This document shows positions 25,464-35,172 of a stretch of DNA of 64,000 nt, one piece after another. The translations under genes were made by a program, and so were the position numbers. The stretch spans positions 930,001 to 994,000 of the forward strand of contig NZ_JAKRWF010000001.1 of NCBI RefSeq assembly GCF_022352215.1, written 5' to 3'. Source of the DNA: Flavihumibacter cheonanensis. Its GTDB lineage: Bacteria > Bacteroidota > Bacteroidia > Chitinophagales > Chitinophagaceae. The stretch's first letter is position 1, and each line of letters opens with the position of its first letter. Below the pieces are notes generated by a model, which saw only the letters and a program-made list of their open reading frames with translations, was not told where the DNA came from and made no database searches.

Positions 25464-27257
25464 TTAATCGTCCAGTTTGAGAACAGCCAGAAATGCTTCC
25501 TGTGGAACTTCTACTGAACCGATTTGACGCATCCGCTTTTTACCTTCTTTCTGCTTTTCCAGGAGTTTACGCTTACGGCTGATATCACCACCATAACATT
25601 TGGCAGTAACATCTTTTCGCATGGCGCTGATATTTTCGCGCGCCACAATTTTAGCTCCGATGGCAGCCTGAATAGCAATCAGGAATTGCTGGCGGGGTAA
25701 TAATTCTTTGAGTTTTTCGCAAAGCTTGCGACCGAAATCATTGGCCCTGCCCCGGTGAATCAATGCACTCAATGCATCCACTCTTTCAGCATTGAGCAGA
25801 ATATCCATTTTTACGATATCCGCTTCCCGGTAACCGATTGGATGATAGTCGAAGGAGGCGTAACCTCTGGTCTGGCTCTTCAGCTTATCATAAAAATCAA
25901 AAACGATCTCTGTTAGCGGCATTTCAAAAATCAGTTCCACACGTGTCTGGGTCAGGTAACTTTGATTGATCAGGATACCTCTCTTTCCGAGGCAGAGTGT
26001 CATGATATTTCCGATATACTCAGGTTTGGTAATGATCTGTGCTTTGATAAAGGGCTCCTCAATCCGGTCGATCCGGCTTGGATCCGGCATTTCAGTTGGG
26101 TTGTTGACAATTACCTTTTCTCCTTTACTTGTATAAGCAATAAAGCTTACGTTCGGAACTGTCGTGATTACAGTTTGATTAAATTCCCGTTCCAATCGTT
26201 CCTGGATAATTTCCATGTGCAGCATCCCCAGGAATCCGCAACGGAAACCGAAACCCAGGGCCTGGGAAGTTTCCAGTTCGTAGGTAAGGGAGGCATCATT
26301 AAGCTGAAGTTTATCCATACACTCCCGCAGTTCTTCAAACTGGTCTGTTTCCACTGGGAAAATACCAGCGAATACCATTGGTTTTACCTCTTCAAACCCC
26401 CTGATTTGCTCTGGAGTGGGGTTGTTCGCCAGGGTGATGGTATCCCCTACTTTGACTTCTTTGGCGTTTTTGATTCCCGTGATAATATACCCTACATCTC
26501 CTGCGGAAACTTCTTTGCGCTCGGTCATTTTAAGTTTTAGAATACCGATTTCATCAGCGAAGTATTCCTGGTCGGTAGATACGAATTTTACTTTATCCCC
26601 CTTTCGGATAGTGCCATTCAGAATCCGGTAATACACGATGATACCGCGGAAACTATTGAACACACTGTCAAAAATCAATGCTTGTAAAGGGGCTTCCGGA
26701 TCACCTTTGGGAGCCGGAATTTTTTGCACAATTGCTTCCAGAATTTTATCTACTCCCAACCCTGTGCGTCCACTGGCCAACAGAATATCTTCCGGTTTGC
26801 AACCTATCAATTCCACAATCTGGTCTTTCACCTCTTCGATCATGGCTCCATCCATATCAATTTTATTGATGACCGGTATGATTTCCAGGTCGTTATCAAT
26901 AGCCAGATACAAGTTGCTGATGGTTTGTGCCTGGATGCCCTGGGTAGCATCTACCAATAACAACGCACCTTCGCAGGCGGCAAGCGCACGGCTAACTTCA
27001 TAACTGAAGTCAACGTGACCGGGAGTATCAATCAGGTTTAATACATAGTCCTGATTATCAGTATGTTTATAGTTGATTTGTATAGCGTGACTCTTGATCG
27101 TGATCCCTTTTTCTCTTTCGAGGTCCATGTCATCCAATACCTGGTCCATCATATCCCGTTCACTGATGGTATTGGTGGATTGTAAAAGTCGGTCTGCCAG
27201 GGTACTCTTTCCGTGGTCAATATGTGCGATAATGCAAAAATTCCGGATATTCTTCAT
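25464..27257 (-). CDS. lepA: Elongation factor 4 (LepA)
   Basis: About 597 residues of the ribosomal GTPase that back-translocates or remodels stalled ribosomes. The G1 loop [16 protein letters not shown]2 region [21 protein letters not shown] (G2 Thr in GITIKS), G3 DTPGHVDF and G4 NKIDMDGA are all present. The LepA-specific C-terminus contains [19 protein letters not shown] and [16 protein letters not shown]. Start chosen at the ATG giving [12 protein letters not shown]; an upstream TTG at 27281 lacks family support. Confidence 0.97.
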   Translation of the reverse strand: MKNIRNFCIIAHIDHGKSTLADRLLQSTNTISERDMMDQVLDDMDLEREKGITIKSHAIQINYKHTDNQDYVLNLIDTPGHVDFSYEVSRALAACEGALLLVDATQGIQAQTISNLYLAIDNDLEIIPVINKIDMDGAMIEEVKDQIVELIGCKPEDILLASGRTGLGVDKILEAIVQKIPAPKGDPEAPLQALIFDSVFNSFRGIIVYYRILNGTIRKGDKVKFVSTDQEYFADEIGILKLKMTERKEVSAGDVGYIITGIKNAKEVKVGDTITLANNPTPEQIRGFEEVKPMVFAGIFPVETDQFEELRECMDKLQLNDASLTYELETSQALGFGFRCGFLGMLHMEIIQERLEREFNQTVITTVPNVSFIAYTSKGEKVIVNNPTEMPDPSRIDRIEEPFIKAQIITKPEYIGNIMTLCLGKRGILINQSYLTQTRVELIFEMPLTEIVFDFYDKLKSQTRGYASFDYHPIGYREADIVKMDILLNAERVDALSALIHRGRANDFGRKLCEKLKELLPRQQFLIAIQAAIGAKIVARENISAMRKDVTAKCYGGDISRKRKLLEKQKEGKKRMRQIGSVEVPQEAFLAVLKLDD

Positions 27258-27335
27258 GTATTCAACTGAATAAGGGGGCAAAATTAGCGAAAAGCAGGCA
27301 GATACCAGCGTTCGGTGGAGGCTTTCAGCAAACTA

Positions 27336-27366
27336 TTTGGAGATGTATAAAAATCGGTTAGATTCG
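27336..27366 (+). promoter_or_regulatory. Promoter of the acyl-CoA-binding protein gene
   Basis: TTTG at 27336-27339, a 19-base spacer, then TAGATTCG at 27359-27366 fit the Bacteroidota sigma-A consensus. The predicted start of transcription is some 10-15 bases before the ATG at 27386, giving a very short leader. Confidence 0.6.
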
Positions 27367-27385
27367 CTGAAAATTGACCTTATAT

Positions 27386-27640
27386 ATGGAGCTTACCCAA
27401 CAATTTGAACAGGCTGTTGCAGATAGTAAGAATCTCTCTGAAAGACCCAGTAACGAAACTCTGCTTCAATTATATTCTCTTTATAAACAAGCAACAGAAG
27501 GCGATGTGAATGGGGATGCTCCCAATATTTTTGATTTTGTTGCAAAAGCAAAATATGAAGCATGGTCATCTCTTCAGGGTAAATCAAAAGAAGACGCCCA
27601 GCGCGAGTACATTGAACTTATTCGCAAGCTTAAATCCTGA
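27386..27640 (+). CDS. Acyl-CoA-binding protein (ACBP)
   Basis: An 84-residue four-helix ACBP. The conserved stretch LLQLYSLYKQATEGDVNGDAP and the helix KAKYEAWSSLQGKSKEDAQ contain the Tyr, Lys and Trp residues that bind acyl-CoA. It buffers long-chain acyl-CoA in the cytoplasm. Most Bacteroidota carry one such eukaryote-like protein. The ATG lies 20 bases after a good -7 box, which decides the start over the TTG at 27374. The 3' end overlaps the convergent glycosyltransferase. Confidence 0.92.
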   Translation: MELTQQFEQAVADSKNLSERPSNETLLQLYSLYKQATEGDVNGDAPNIFDFVAKAKYEAWSSLQGKSKEDAQREYIELIRKLKS

Positions 27641-28652
27641 TAAGCTTGTTGATGGCTTCAGTGAGATGCTCCCCTCCAGATATTTCCAGCTGAAGTGAAA
27701 GGATTTTTTTTCTAACATGTTGATAGGATATTTCATCCATGGTGAGAAGCAGTTCAGGTACTTCTTCCAAACTGTTAATCAACCACCCTATACCCATCGA
27801 CCGGATATATTCTGCAGATCCACCAAATTTGGGAGCAATTACTGGCATGCCAGCGAGGATATAAAGGGATAGTTTATGGGGGAATATATATTGCTGATAA
27901 TTGCCAATGGCGCCCGATGGTCCATCTGCACCTTCTCCATCCCAAATTAACCCAAAACTTCCTTCGATTATTGATGGAAGTTGATAGGGATTATATACTC
28001 CATGATAATTTATACTTGAGTTATGTAAACAACCTTTTGGTGGATTTTCTCCATACAGATGGTATTCAATGCTTTCTGACTGTGGAAGGTGGACAAGGAA
28101 ACCACTTTTAGACAAGTTTCCTGCAAAGCAAACGGAAGGTTGGAGATGTCTATTTTCCCGGAATGGGGCAGTAAGGAAATCAAAGGGGCCAAGCTGTGCA
28201 ATTTTTGCTGTTACTGCTTCAGGAAGATTTTCCAGCAACCATCTCTCCATAGTACCACCATGAACAACAAAATGAGTACATAGTTTTAATAATTTAAGTT
28301 CATTTTTCAGTAATTGCTGATTGTCTGTTTTTAGTCCATCAATATCAGATAGAATTACTAATAGATTCACTTTCTTCTTGGCCAGCAAGTACAGCAGTAT
28401 CCTAAACATGCGCGGATAAACTGGAAATTGAAAAGCGACCAGTGAATTAGACTTAATCTTCCACACCCATGATGCCATCGAGATTAAACGAATCAGGAAA
28501 TTAATAGGTTTAAACCTTTCGGGTAGTCGGATTGGAATAAACCCATCCTTATTTAAGATAGATTCAATATCCTTGTTTCCTACCCCTCCGTGATGAAATT
28601 CATGTGGGTAATAGACTTCGAAAAAATATTTTTCAGATTCAGTTAAATTCAA
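27630..28652 (-). CDS. Glycosyltransferase, galactofuranosyltransferase-like
   Basis: About 340 residues of a GT-B-like protein. The C-terminal donor domain carries GLIWDGEGADGPSG, NYQQYIFPHKLSLYILAGMP and APKFGGSAEYI, a pattern resembling beta-1,6-galactofuranosyltransferases of the WbbI type. The N-terminal half is more diverged. It may build a surface glycan. The first start is TTG at 28652; no ATG lies near the N-terminus, and the intergenic space to the divergent gene is only about 38 bases. AT content is visibly higher than in neighbours. Specificity is uncertain. Confidence 0.6.
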   Translation of the reverse strand: MNLTESEKYFFEVYYPHEFHHGGVGNKDIESILNKDGFIPIRLPERFKPINFLIRLISMASWVWKIKSNSLVAFQFPVYPRMFRILLYLLAKKKVNLLVILSDIDGLKTDNQQLLKNELKLLKLCTHFVVHGGTMERWLLENLPEAVTAKIAQLGPFDFLTAPFRENRHLQPSVCFAGNLSKSGFLVHLPQSESIEYHLYGENPPKGCLHNSSINYHGVYNPYQLPSIIEGSFGLIWDGEGADGPSGAIGNYQQYIFPHKLSLYILAGMPVIAPKFGGSAEYIRSMGIGWLINSLEEVPELLLTMDEISYQHVRKKILSLQLEISGGEHLTEAINKLIRI

Positions 28653-28690
28653 CTCGATTTAATGATTTTTGGAGTTATACAAATATATAC

Positions 28691-29827
28691 ATGAATGTAG
28701 GAATCCAGGAAGTTGAACACGTTGAAAACCTATATACTCTCATTCGTTTATTCGATACAGGACATAACAGGGTTTTCCTTTTTGTTCCACGTACTACCTA
28801 TCTGCAGATAGAGCAAATACTACACGGTGAAATGTGTCGTTATCACTGGATATTACATGAAGAGGGTGATTCAACCTGGGCTTATTGTAACAGAATATTA
28901 CGGACAGTTCAGCAGGAAGAGATCTCTCTTTTGTATTTAAATACCATTTCAAAACACCATCTGTTTTTTGCATTTCTTGTTTTTCGGTTATCCTGCAAAG
29001 TAATACTTACGGTTCATGATGTGAATTGCCTGTTCAGACCGACTTTCTCGCTTCGTCCTCGATTATTGATCCAGTATATTGGGAAAAAAGCGTTAACAGG
29101 AGTTGTTAAGGAGTTTAATACGATTTCAATGACTGTTGAACCCGCCCTGCATCTGGCTGCCGGAGCTAACAAAAAGGTATGGGTAATTCCAGGTGGTTTA
29201 TTTGAGGAAACAACTGCTGAAGAAGCGGTTACAGCTTTTTCATCCATGGATATTATCCATATTGTGGTGCCGGGAACATTAGATGCCAAACGAAGGAATT
29301 ATGAAGCTGTATTTGAGCTGCTCAACCAGGTAAAAAAAATGCCAATAAAAATGACATTACTTGGTGGTGGATCGGATGAAGTGGCCGATCTTATCCGGAA
29401 CCATGCATCGGAGTTTAGCAACCAACTTGTTTTCTACAAGGAAGCAACAGTTCCACAGGCTGAATTTGATAAGGTAATGAAACAGGCTCATTTAATATGG
29501 ATGCCTTTGGCAATTCATACCAGAATTTGTGGCTCTATTCCGGAAATTTATGGTAAAACAAAATCCTCGGGAATAATTTTTGATATTGTTAGGTATGCGA
29601 GGCCGTTTTTGTATCCTGCTGAATTAAGCATACCTGACTTGTTGAAAAGCTCTGGAATTGGATATTCCAGCCTTGATGAGCTGAAAGTTATATTGGCGGA
29701 CTTGGTTCAGAAGCCGGAAATCTTACTGAAACTCCTACAATTAGCAAAAGAAAATTCAACACATTTTACCATCGATAAAATCAGGCAGGCAAATTACCCA
29801 CTTTTTGAAACTATGGATTCGATCTAA
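28691..29827 (+). CDS. GT4-like glycosyltransferase
   Basis: About 378 residues. A Rossmann-like N-terminal half (KVILTVHDVNCLF) and a second domain with HIVVPGTLDAKRRNYEAVFELL, MTLLGGGSDEV and IWMPLAIHT resemble a diverged GT4 enzyme. The usual E-x7-E donor motif is not clear, so activity is uncertain. It is divergent from the galactofuranosyltransferase-like gene, and the two may act on one glycan. Start chosen at ATG 28691; the frame continues upstream but would overlap the other gene. The 3' end overlaps kefC by four bases. Confidence 0.6.
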   Translation: MNVGIQEVEHVENLYTLIRLFDTGHNRVFLFVPRTTYLQIEQILHGEMCRYHWILHEEGDSTWAYCNRILRTVQQEEISLLYLNTISKHHLFFAFLVFRLSCKVILTVHDVNCLFRPTFSLRPRLLIQYIGKKALTGVVKEFNTISMTVEPALHLAAGANKKVWVIPGGLFEETTAEEAVTAFSSMDIIHIVVPGTLDAKRRNYEAVFELLNQVKKMPIKMTLLGGGSDEVADLIRNHASEFSNQLVFYKEATVPQAEFDKVMKQAHLIWMPLAIHTRICGSIPEIYGKTKSSGIIFDIVRYARPFLYPAELSIPDLLKSSGIGYSSLDELKVILADLVQKPEILLKLLQLAKENSTHFTIDKIRQANYPLFETMDSI

Positions 29828-31701
29828 CCAGGATTTTTCATTTCCTCTATCAGGCTTTCTTCATCCCATCCCTTTTGCTGACCAATATCGGAAGCATGGG
29901 TGTCGGTTTGAATAATTCGCTCCAACTCATCAATAAATTCTCTTGATATGTTGATGTATTGTTTTGGATCACGGATAGAAGATAGTTTTTTCATCGCCAG
30001 TTCGTCGTAACGAAGGAAAGTTTGTGCAGCCCTGGTAGCAGTATAGGTTCTCCGCCCCATTAAACGGAGTGTATCTACTCCCATCCGTAGCGAACTATCC
30101 AGGTTTTCCCTGTAAATATGAAGCATGCCCGCATTCATCTGGTCATAGGCATCTGTACGGTCAGCAGCTCTTACCATCATCTGCAGGTGAGGAAAGTGCT
30201 TTTTGATGGTTTCGATCATTTCTAGTCTTTTTTCATTATCCCCGATAGTAATCAAAATTATTTTGGCATCTGCTGCGCCTGCTGCATGTAACAAGTCATG
30301 CCGGGATGCATCTCCATAATACACGTTAAATCCAAATTTCCGCAGAAAATCAACTCTGTCAGAGTCGATATCCAATACGGTACAGCCAATTCCATTAGCC
30401 CTTAAAAATCGACCCACTGTATTCCCAAAATGGCCAAATCCGGCAATGATAACCGGATTTTTTTCGTGGATACTATCCGGCGCCTTTTCCAGCGCCTGTT
30501 TGGTACCAACTCTGGGCTGAATAATTCGTTCAAACAGGAGGAAAAGGATGGGGGTAAGCGCCATACTTAATGCAACAGCTGCCATTATCAGATCTGTAAT
30601 TTCATTGCTGATAAGTTGTTCCTGGCGCGAAAACGAGAGCAATACAAAAGCAAATTCTCCCACCTGGCATAGTCCGAGCGAAAAGAGTAGATTTTGATCT
30701 GTACCTAAACGAAAGAATCGACCCAACAGGAACAAAACCAGCCCCTTTACTATCATCAGTCCCAATACAATTCCCAATAATAAAACAGGAAGATTCATCA
30801 GCAATTGAAAATTAATACTGGCCCCGATGGCAATGAAAAAAAGGCCCAGCAACATCCCCTTAAAGGGTTCGATGTCGCTTTCCAATTCATGCCGGTATTC
30901 CGAATCTGCCAGTACCACCCCTGCCAGAAAGGTTCCAAGCGCCGGACTTAATCCAACCTGTGTCATTAACAAGGTTATACCGATCACCAGTAAGAGCGCC
31001 GTGGCAGTGAATACTTCTCTAACCCTGGCAGCTGCTACCATGCGCAAAAGGGGGCGCACCAGTTTCCGGCCTGCGAAAATGATAAAAACAACGGCACCCA
31101 ATACCAGCAGGGTCTGTATCCAGGCAGGTTGGTGATCAATCCAGGCAGAAGATTGGTGAGAGCCGTTTGTGGGGCTTGTGGGTCCTGATCCCAGGAGAGG
31201 CAGTATAGCCAGCATGGGAATAACAGCGATATCCTGAAACAATAATACGGAGAAGCTACTTTGACCAGCTTCTGATTTCATCAGGCCTTTTTCCTGAAGT
31301 GTTTGTAATACAATGGCAGTTGAGCTTGGTGCAACAATCATCCCGATAGCAAGTGAAATTTTCCAATCGTACCCCATCGTCATGGCCAGTACCATGACTA
31401 TGGCCATTGTACATAGTACCTGCAAGCCACCTAAGCCCAGAATGGGTTTTCTCATTTTCCAGAGTAATCTGGGCTCCAGTTCAAGCCCAATTACAAAAAG
31501 CATTAAAACCACACCGAATTCAGCTGCATGCATGACATCGGAGCTATCTCCCACCAAATTAAGAAAAGCAGGTCCGATCACCATACCCGCTACCAAGTAG
31601 CCCAGGACAGATCCAAGGCCGGCTTTTTTAGCCAATGGAACCAATACTACAGCTGCAGTTAGATAAACCAGAGCCTGGTATAAAAAGGAACTTTGATCCA
31701 T
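29824..31701 (-). CDS. CPA2 cation:proton antiporter with RCK domain (KefB/KefC-like)
   Basis: A 625-residue protein. The N-terminal ~390 residues form about twelve membrane helices of the Na+/H+ exchanger fold (GSVLGYLVAGMVIGP; VVLMLFVIGLELEPRLL). The C-terminal RCK/TrkA-N domain begins IIAGFGHFGNTVGRFL and contains the acidic strand end VLDID and GDASRHDLLHAAGA. In E. coli the KefB/KefC proteins expel K+ to acidify the cytoplasm during electrophile stress and are gated by glutathione adducts on this domain. The KefG-like gene directly upstream supports that assignment. Confidence 0.9.
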   Translation of the reverse strand: MDQSSFLYQALVYLTAAVVLVPLAKKAGLGSVLGYLVAGMVIGPAFLNLVGDSSDVMHAAEFGVVLMLFVIGLELEPRLLWKMRKPILGLGGLQVLCTMAIVMVLAMTMGYDWKISLAIGMIVAPSSTAIVLQTLQEKGLMKSEAGQSSFSVLLFQDIAVIPMLAILPLLGSGPTSPTNGSHQSSAWIDHQPAWIQTLLVLGAVVFIIFAGRKLVRPLLRMVAAARVREVFTATALLLVIGITLLMTQVGLSPALGTFLAGVVLADSEYRHELESDIEPFKGMLLGLFFIAIGASINFQLLMNLPVLLLGIVLGLMIVKGLVLFLLGRFFRLGTDQNLLFSLGLCQVGEFAFVLLSFSRQEQLISNEITDLIMAAVALSMALTPILFLLFERIIQPRVGTKQALEKAPDSIHEKNPVIIAGFGHFGNTVGRFLRANGIGCTVLDIDSDRVDFLRKFGFNVYYGDASRHDLLHAAGAADAKIILITIGDNEKRLEMIETIKKHFPHLQMMVRAADRTDAYDQMNAGMLHIYRENLDSSLRMGVDTLRLMGRRTYTATRAAQTFLRYDELAMKKLSSIRDPKQYINISREFIDELERIIQTDTHASDIGQQKGWDEESLIEEMKNPG

Positions 31702-31704
31702 TAA

Positions 31705-32268
31705 TCAGATTTGTAAGGTGTTAAGTGTAACAGGTTCTTCGGTCAGTAGATTAAGCAGAAGCTGCCGGTACTTGATTGCTTCCGTCTGTATCATTTCAGT
31801 ATCCAGTCTGTGAGTTCCGTAAATCACATACGGATTCCGGTAGTTCATGTTGCAAAGGTGCGCGGATTGTTCAAACTGGTAACAGAATTCTTCTACTGTA
31901 CGGCGGTTTTTTCCTTGTGGCTGGTATGCTTCAAAACTACCTCCGCAGGTGATGATATTCATCCATGTTTTTCCACTAAGTGCTGTTCCCTTTTTTCCAT
32001 AGGCCCATCCATGTTCAAGAACCAGTTCCATCCAGTGTTTGAGTAAGGCAGGTGCGCTATACCAGTAAAATGGAAATTGAAACAGGATGATATCATGTTC
32101 CAATAACAGTCTCTTCTCTTTGTGAACATCAATCAGGAAATCAGGATAGGTTTCATATAAATCGTGAAAAGTAATTGCATCATGTCGGGGAATTTGCTTA
32201 AGGAATTCCCGGTGCACCCTTGATTTTTCAAGTACCGGATGTGTAAATAGCAGTAAAATTCTGGCCAT
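31705..32268 (-). CDS. NAD(P)H-dependent flavodoxin-fold oxidoreductase, KefF/KefG-like
   Basis: A 187-residue flavodoxin-like quinone reductase. Family blocks are LFTHPVLEKSRVHREFL, FQFPFYWYSAPALLKHWMELVLEHGWAYG, and MNIITCGG. In E. coli KefF and KefG are ancillary subunits needed for full activity of the K+/H+ antiporters, and they also reduce quinones. Only three bases separate it from the antiporter gene downstream, so an antiporter-ancillary pair is a strong inference. Confidence 0.88.
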   Translation of the reverse strand: MARILLLFTHPVLEKSRVHREFLKQIPRHDAITFHDLYETYPDFLIDVHKEKRLLLEHDIILFQFPFYWYSAPALLKHWMELVLEHGWAYGKKGTALSGKTWMNIITCGGSFEAYQPQGKNRRTVEEFCYQFEQSAHLCNMNYRNPYVIYGTHRLDTEMIQTEAIKYRQLLLNLLTEEPVTLNTLQI

Positions 32269-32308
32269 GCCTGAATTTACTGAAATAGTAGTAATTGAGG
32301 AGAATGGG

Positions 32309-32776
32309 TTATTCCCAGAACTTAACGGGATAGGTATTGCAGATAGCGCTGTGCTGGTCGTCCTTCAACTGTAGTTGGTTTAATTGTTCTGCAGAGAGAT
32401 TGGTTTCGAGGGATGGGAAAACAATTCGCTCTTCAAATCGAACATGTTGTTCCAACTGATCTGCAAGGTCTCCAAGAAGGCGATGAGTAACATTGGCCTG
32501 AACAAGATGAGTCATGGCAGTTCGCCAAAGTTCATGATCTCGCAGAATGGCATCTGCATAATTACTTCCCTCCGGATAAGTTCTTAAGGCCGGAATAAGA
32601 CTGCGCTCCTCCTGTTCAAAATGCGGTTTAATTTCCTGTTGCCAGCACTTCAGCAGAAAATCAGCCATTACGGATATGGATGCCTGTTTACTGACTCCTT
32701 TGCGAATCAGTAAACAGGTCATTAATGAAGATTTGTGTTGCCTTGACAGTGGCTGAAGGCTAACCGCTCTTTGCAT
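32309..32776 (-). CDS. Hemerythrin-like domain protein
   Basis: A 155-residue four-helix protein. Putative iron ligands are the His in SRQHKSSL, HFEQEERSLIPAL, DHELWR, and EQHVRFEERIVFP, in order along the helices. Such domains bind O2, NO or iron, or protect against oxidative stress. It starts four bases after tpiA and is about 40 bases from the KefG-like gene, so it may share their transcript. The first ligand helix is shorter than in classic hemerythrin. Confidence 0.82.
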   Translation of the reverse strand: MQRAVSLQPLSRQHKSSLMTCLLIRKGVSKQASISVMADFLLKCWQQEIKPHFEQEERSLIPALRTYPEGSNYADAILRDHELWRTAMTHLVQANVTHRLLGDLADQLEQHVRFEERIVFPSLETNLSAEQLNQLQLKDDQHSAICNTYPVKFWE

Positions 32777-32779
32777 ATC

Positions 32780-33544
32780 TTATTTTTTTAGTGCCTTGAT
32801 AATGGCTGTGAATTCTGCCGCCACGAGGGAAGCGCCACCGACCAGGCCCCCATCCACATCAGGCTGGGAGAAGATTTCTTCTGCATTTGCTGCTTTCACA
32901 CTTCCTCCATACAAAATGGAAATTTCATTCGCCACATCCGCTCCGTATTGTTTACTTAACACCTGCCGGATATGAGCGTGCATTTCCTGTGCCTGGTCAG
33001 AGCTGGCTGTTTTGCCTGTGCCAATTGCCCAGATTGGTTCATAGGCAATTACCACTTTTTTCAATTGGCTGGCATCCAGGTGGAACAGGCTTTCTTTTAA
33101 CTGAACTTCTACATACTGGTTCTGCTCTCCTGCCTCACGTACTGATAACGGTTCTCCACAACAAAAAATTGGCTGAATATCCTGTTCCAGTAATAAATTT
33201 AGTTTTGCAGCCAATTGTTGATTGGATTCATTGAAATATTCCCTTCGCTCGCTATGTCCGATCACACAAAATGGAATTCCCATCGAATGAAGCATTTCTG
33301 CTGCAATTTCACCGGTATAGGCACCCGATTTTTTATGGTGACAGTTTTGTGCTGCGATAAAATAGTACTGCTCATTGGCTACCGCACTCTTAGCCATAAT
33401 CAGGTATGGAAAAGGAACAGCAAAAACCACCTGCTGCTCATGTGTTAGTTCAATTTTTTCATGTAAAATTTCATCCAGTAGTTTTTCACCCTGTTGGTAA
33501 GTAAGATTCATTTTCCAGTTGGCCGCTGCGATTTGTTTTCTCAT
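32780..33544 (-). CDS. tpiA: Triosephosphate isomerase
   Basis: A 254-residue TIM-barrel enzyme interconverting dihydroxyacetone phosphate and glyceraldehyde 3-phosphate. Catalytic residues are Lys in AANWKMN (about residue 11), His in CVIGHSERRE, and Glu in VIAYEPIWAIGTGKTAS, followed by the phosphate loop LYGGSVKAAN and GGLVGGASL. All are intact. It lies 14 bases downstream of the GlmU-like gene and is followed by hemerythrin. Confidence 0.98.
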   Translation of the reverse strand: MRKQIAAANWKMNLTYQQGEKLLDEILHEKIELTHEQQVVFAVPFPYLIMAKSAVANEQYYFIAAQNCHHKKSGAYTGEIAAEMLHSMGIPFCVIGHSERREYFNESNQQLAAKLNLLLEQDIQPIFCCGEPLSVREAGEQNQYVEVQLKESLFHLDASQLKKVVIAYEPIWAIGTGKTASSDQAQEMHAHIRQVLSKQYGADVANEISILYGGSVKAANAEEIFSQPDVDGGLVGGASLVAAEFTAIIKALKK

Positions 33545-33558
33545 TCTTTCAGACTGAT

Positions 33559-34746
33559 TTAAAAATTATCGTAAATATATCTAAGGATATTCTGTTCTCT
33601 CGGACTAATAGAAGAATTTTTCCATTTCTTCCAATTCTCCAGGTCTCTCAGCGCCCTGGAAAATTCATACCTGCGGATGCCCTCCGCTCCCCAGGAAAAA
33701 TGAGGAATGTACTTAGGAAGGAGACCATTTCCAAATACACTGGAACAAATGCCCACAACCGTACCGGTATTGAAGGACGTATTGATGGCAGCTCGGCTAT
33801 AATCGCCCATTATAAGCCCGCATTTCGTTCCTACTGCAGCTTTACCTCCTTCACTGGAAGGAGAATAGACCAGTATTGGGCCTGCGCTGTTTTTAACATT
33901 GGACGCGGAAGTACCGGCACCCAGGTTACACCACTCTCCTATCACAGCATCACCAAGATAACCATCATGTGCTTTATTGGAATAACCCATCAGTACAGCG
34001 TTTTTGATTTCTCCGCCTGCAATGCAATGTGGACCAATGGTAGTACCCCCATAGATTCGGGTTCCCATTTTGACAATGGCCTGTTCACCAATAGCAACAG
34101 GACCGCGAATACAGGTTCCTTCCATAATTTCAGCATTCCTGCCAATATATACGGGACCTTCTTTTACATTAATGATACAGCCCTCCAATTGTGCCCCTTC
34201 TTCCAGAAATACCGGGAAGGTCCCGATTATCTGATTGCTGCCTGATATAGGTTGGGAAATTCTACCCGTTGTTAACAGCTCAAAATCTTCGCGGATGGCG
34301 CGATCATTTATTCTAAAAATATCCCAGGGAAATTTTATGGCAAGTAATTCACCATCATATGGAATGGTATCTCTAACTTTTATCCGATGGAGGCCGGTAA
34401 CATCTTCGGCATTAAAATGGAGTGCAATCGCACCCGCATCTGCGTGAATCAACGCCTGACCACTTTGTAGCCTTTGAATGGCTGCTACCAATTCAGGGGT
34501 TGGAAGAATGTTGGCATGAAGTAAAAGATAGTCTCCAGGCTCCAGGTTTGAGTCAATAATCCTGGACCGATCCGATTCCTTATAGTCACCTTCCCATTTG
34601 TCAAAGGAGGAAAGCTGCAATGCTTGTTCCCATTTTTCCCTGATAGTGAGAATTCCTAAGCGGATATCCTGAAGGTGACGGGTAAGATGAAACGGGTACA
34701 GGTTTTCCGGTTGACAGTATTCAGCAGAGAAAATAATGCATTGCAT
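33559..34746 (-). CDS. GlmU family protein (left-handed beta-helix, nucleotidyltransferase-like)
   Basis: A 395-residue protein widely annotated in Bacteroidota as GlmU family. The N-terminal half is a diverged nucleotidyltransferase-like domain; the C-terminal half has hexapeptide repeats (GPVYIGRNAEIMEGTCIRGP; GPHCIAGGEIKNAVLMGYSNKAHDG; GAGTSASNVKNSAG). The GxGTRxxPxT pyrophosphorylase loop is not recognisable, so it is probably not a full GlmU. It sits between rpmE2 and tpiA. Confidence 0.75.
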   Translation of the reverse strand: MQCIIFSAEYCQPENLYPFHLTRHLQDIRLGILTIREKWEQALQLSSFDKWEGDYKESDRSRIIDSNLEPGDYLLLHANILPTPELVAAIQRLQSGQALIHADAGAIALHFNAEDVTGLHRIKVRDTIPYDGELLAIKFPWDIFRINDRAIREDFELLTTGRISQPISGSNQIIGTFPVFLEEGAQLEGCIINVKEGPVYIGRNAEIMEGTCIRGPVAIGEQAIVKMGTRIYGGTTIGPHCIAGGEIKNAVLMGYSNKAHDGYLGDAVIGEWCNLGAGTSASNVKNSAGPILVYSPSSEGGKAAVGTKCGLIMGDYSRAAINTSFNTGTVVGICSSVFGNGLLPKYIPHFSWGAEGIRRYEFSRALRDLENWKKWKNSSISPREQNILRYIYDNF

Positions 34747-34764
34747 GCATTAAAGATAATAAAT

Positions 34765-34790
34765 AAAAAAGCCGGCACTTGCCGGCTTTC
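34765..34790 (-). terminator. Terminator of rpmE2
   Basis: Stem AAGCCGGC / GCCGGCTT with a four-base ACTT loop and a T-run on the minus strand, three bases beyond the L31 stop. It would separate rpmE2 from the GlmU-like gene. Confidence 0.85.
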
Positions 34791-34793
34791 TGA

Positions 34794-35042
34794 TTATTTC
34801 TTTGCGTACTTCTTTTTGAATTTGTCGATACGTCCAGCTGTATCCAGCATCACATTCTTACCAGTGAAGAAAGGATGGGAGGTGTTGGAAATTTCAAGTT
34901 TGATCAGCGGATACTCGTTTCCGTCTTCCCACTGAATGGTTTCTTTCGAAGAGGCAGTTGATTTGCTCAGAAAAGCAAAACCATTACTCATGTCCTTGAA
35001 CACTACAAAGCGATAATTCTGCGGATGGATACCTTGTTTCAT
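34794..35042 (-). CDS. rpmE2: Type B 50S ribosomal protein L31
   Basis: An 82-residue protein. [19 protein letters not shown] and [26 protein letters not shown] are characteristic of type B L31, which lacks the CxxC zinc ribbon of the main form. It joins the two ribosomal subunits at bridge B1. In many bacteria the type B form is used under zinc limitation, but I see no Zur-like operator in the 130 bases upstream; many Bacteroidota have only this form. Confidence 0.95.
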   Translation of the reverse strand: MKQGIHPQNYRFVVFKDMSNGFAFLSKSTASSKETIQWEDGNEYPLIKLEISNTSHPFFTGKNVMLDTAGRIDKFKKKYAKK

Positions 35043-35172
35043 AATTTCTATTTTTAAGGCCGTACGGATTTTGCCGTACTGTTTTAATTTTTTGGAACTG
35101 CAAAATTAGAACTTTCCGATGGATTTTGAGCAGTGTGTCCAAAAAAAGATTCGAATTATAACCGACTGAAAA

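Noticed and set aside
34794-35172. Zur-regulated zinc-limitation operon at type B L31
   Set aside because: No Zur-like operator or zinc transporter is visible, and the type B protein is the common form in this phylum.
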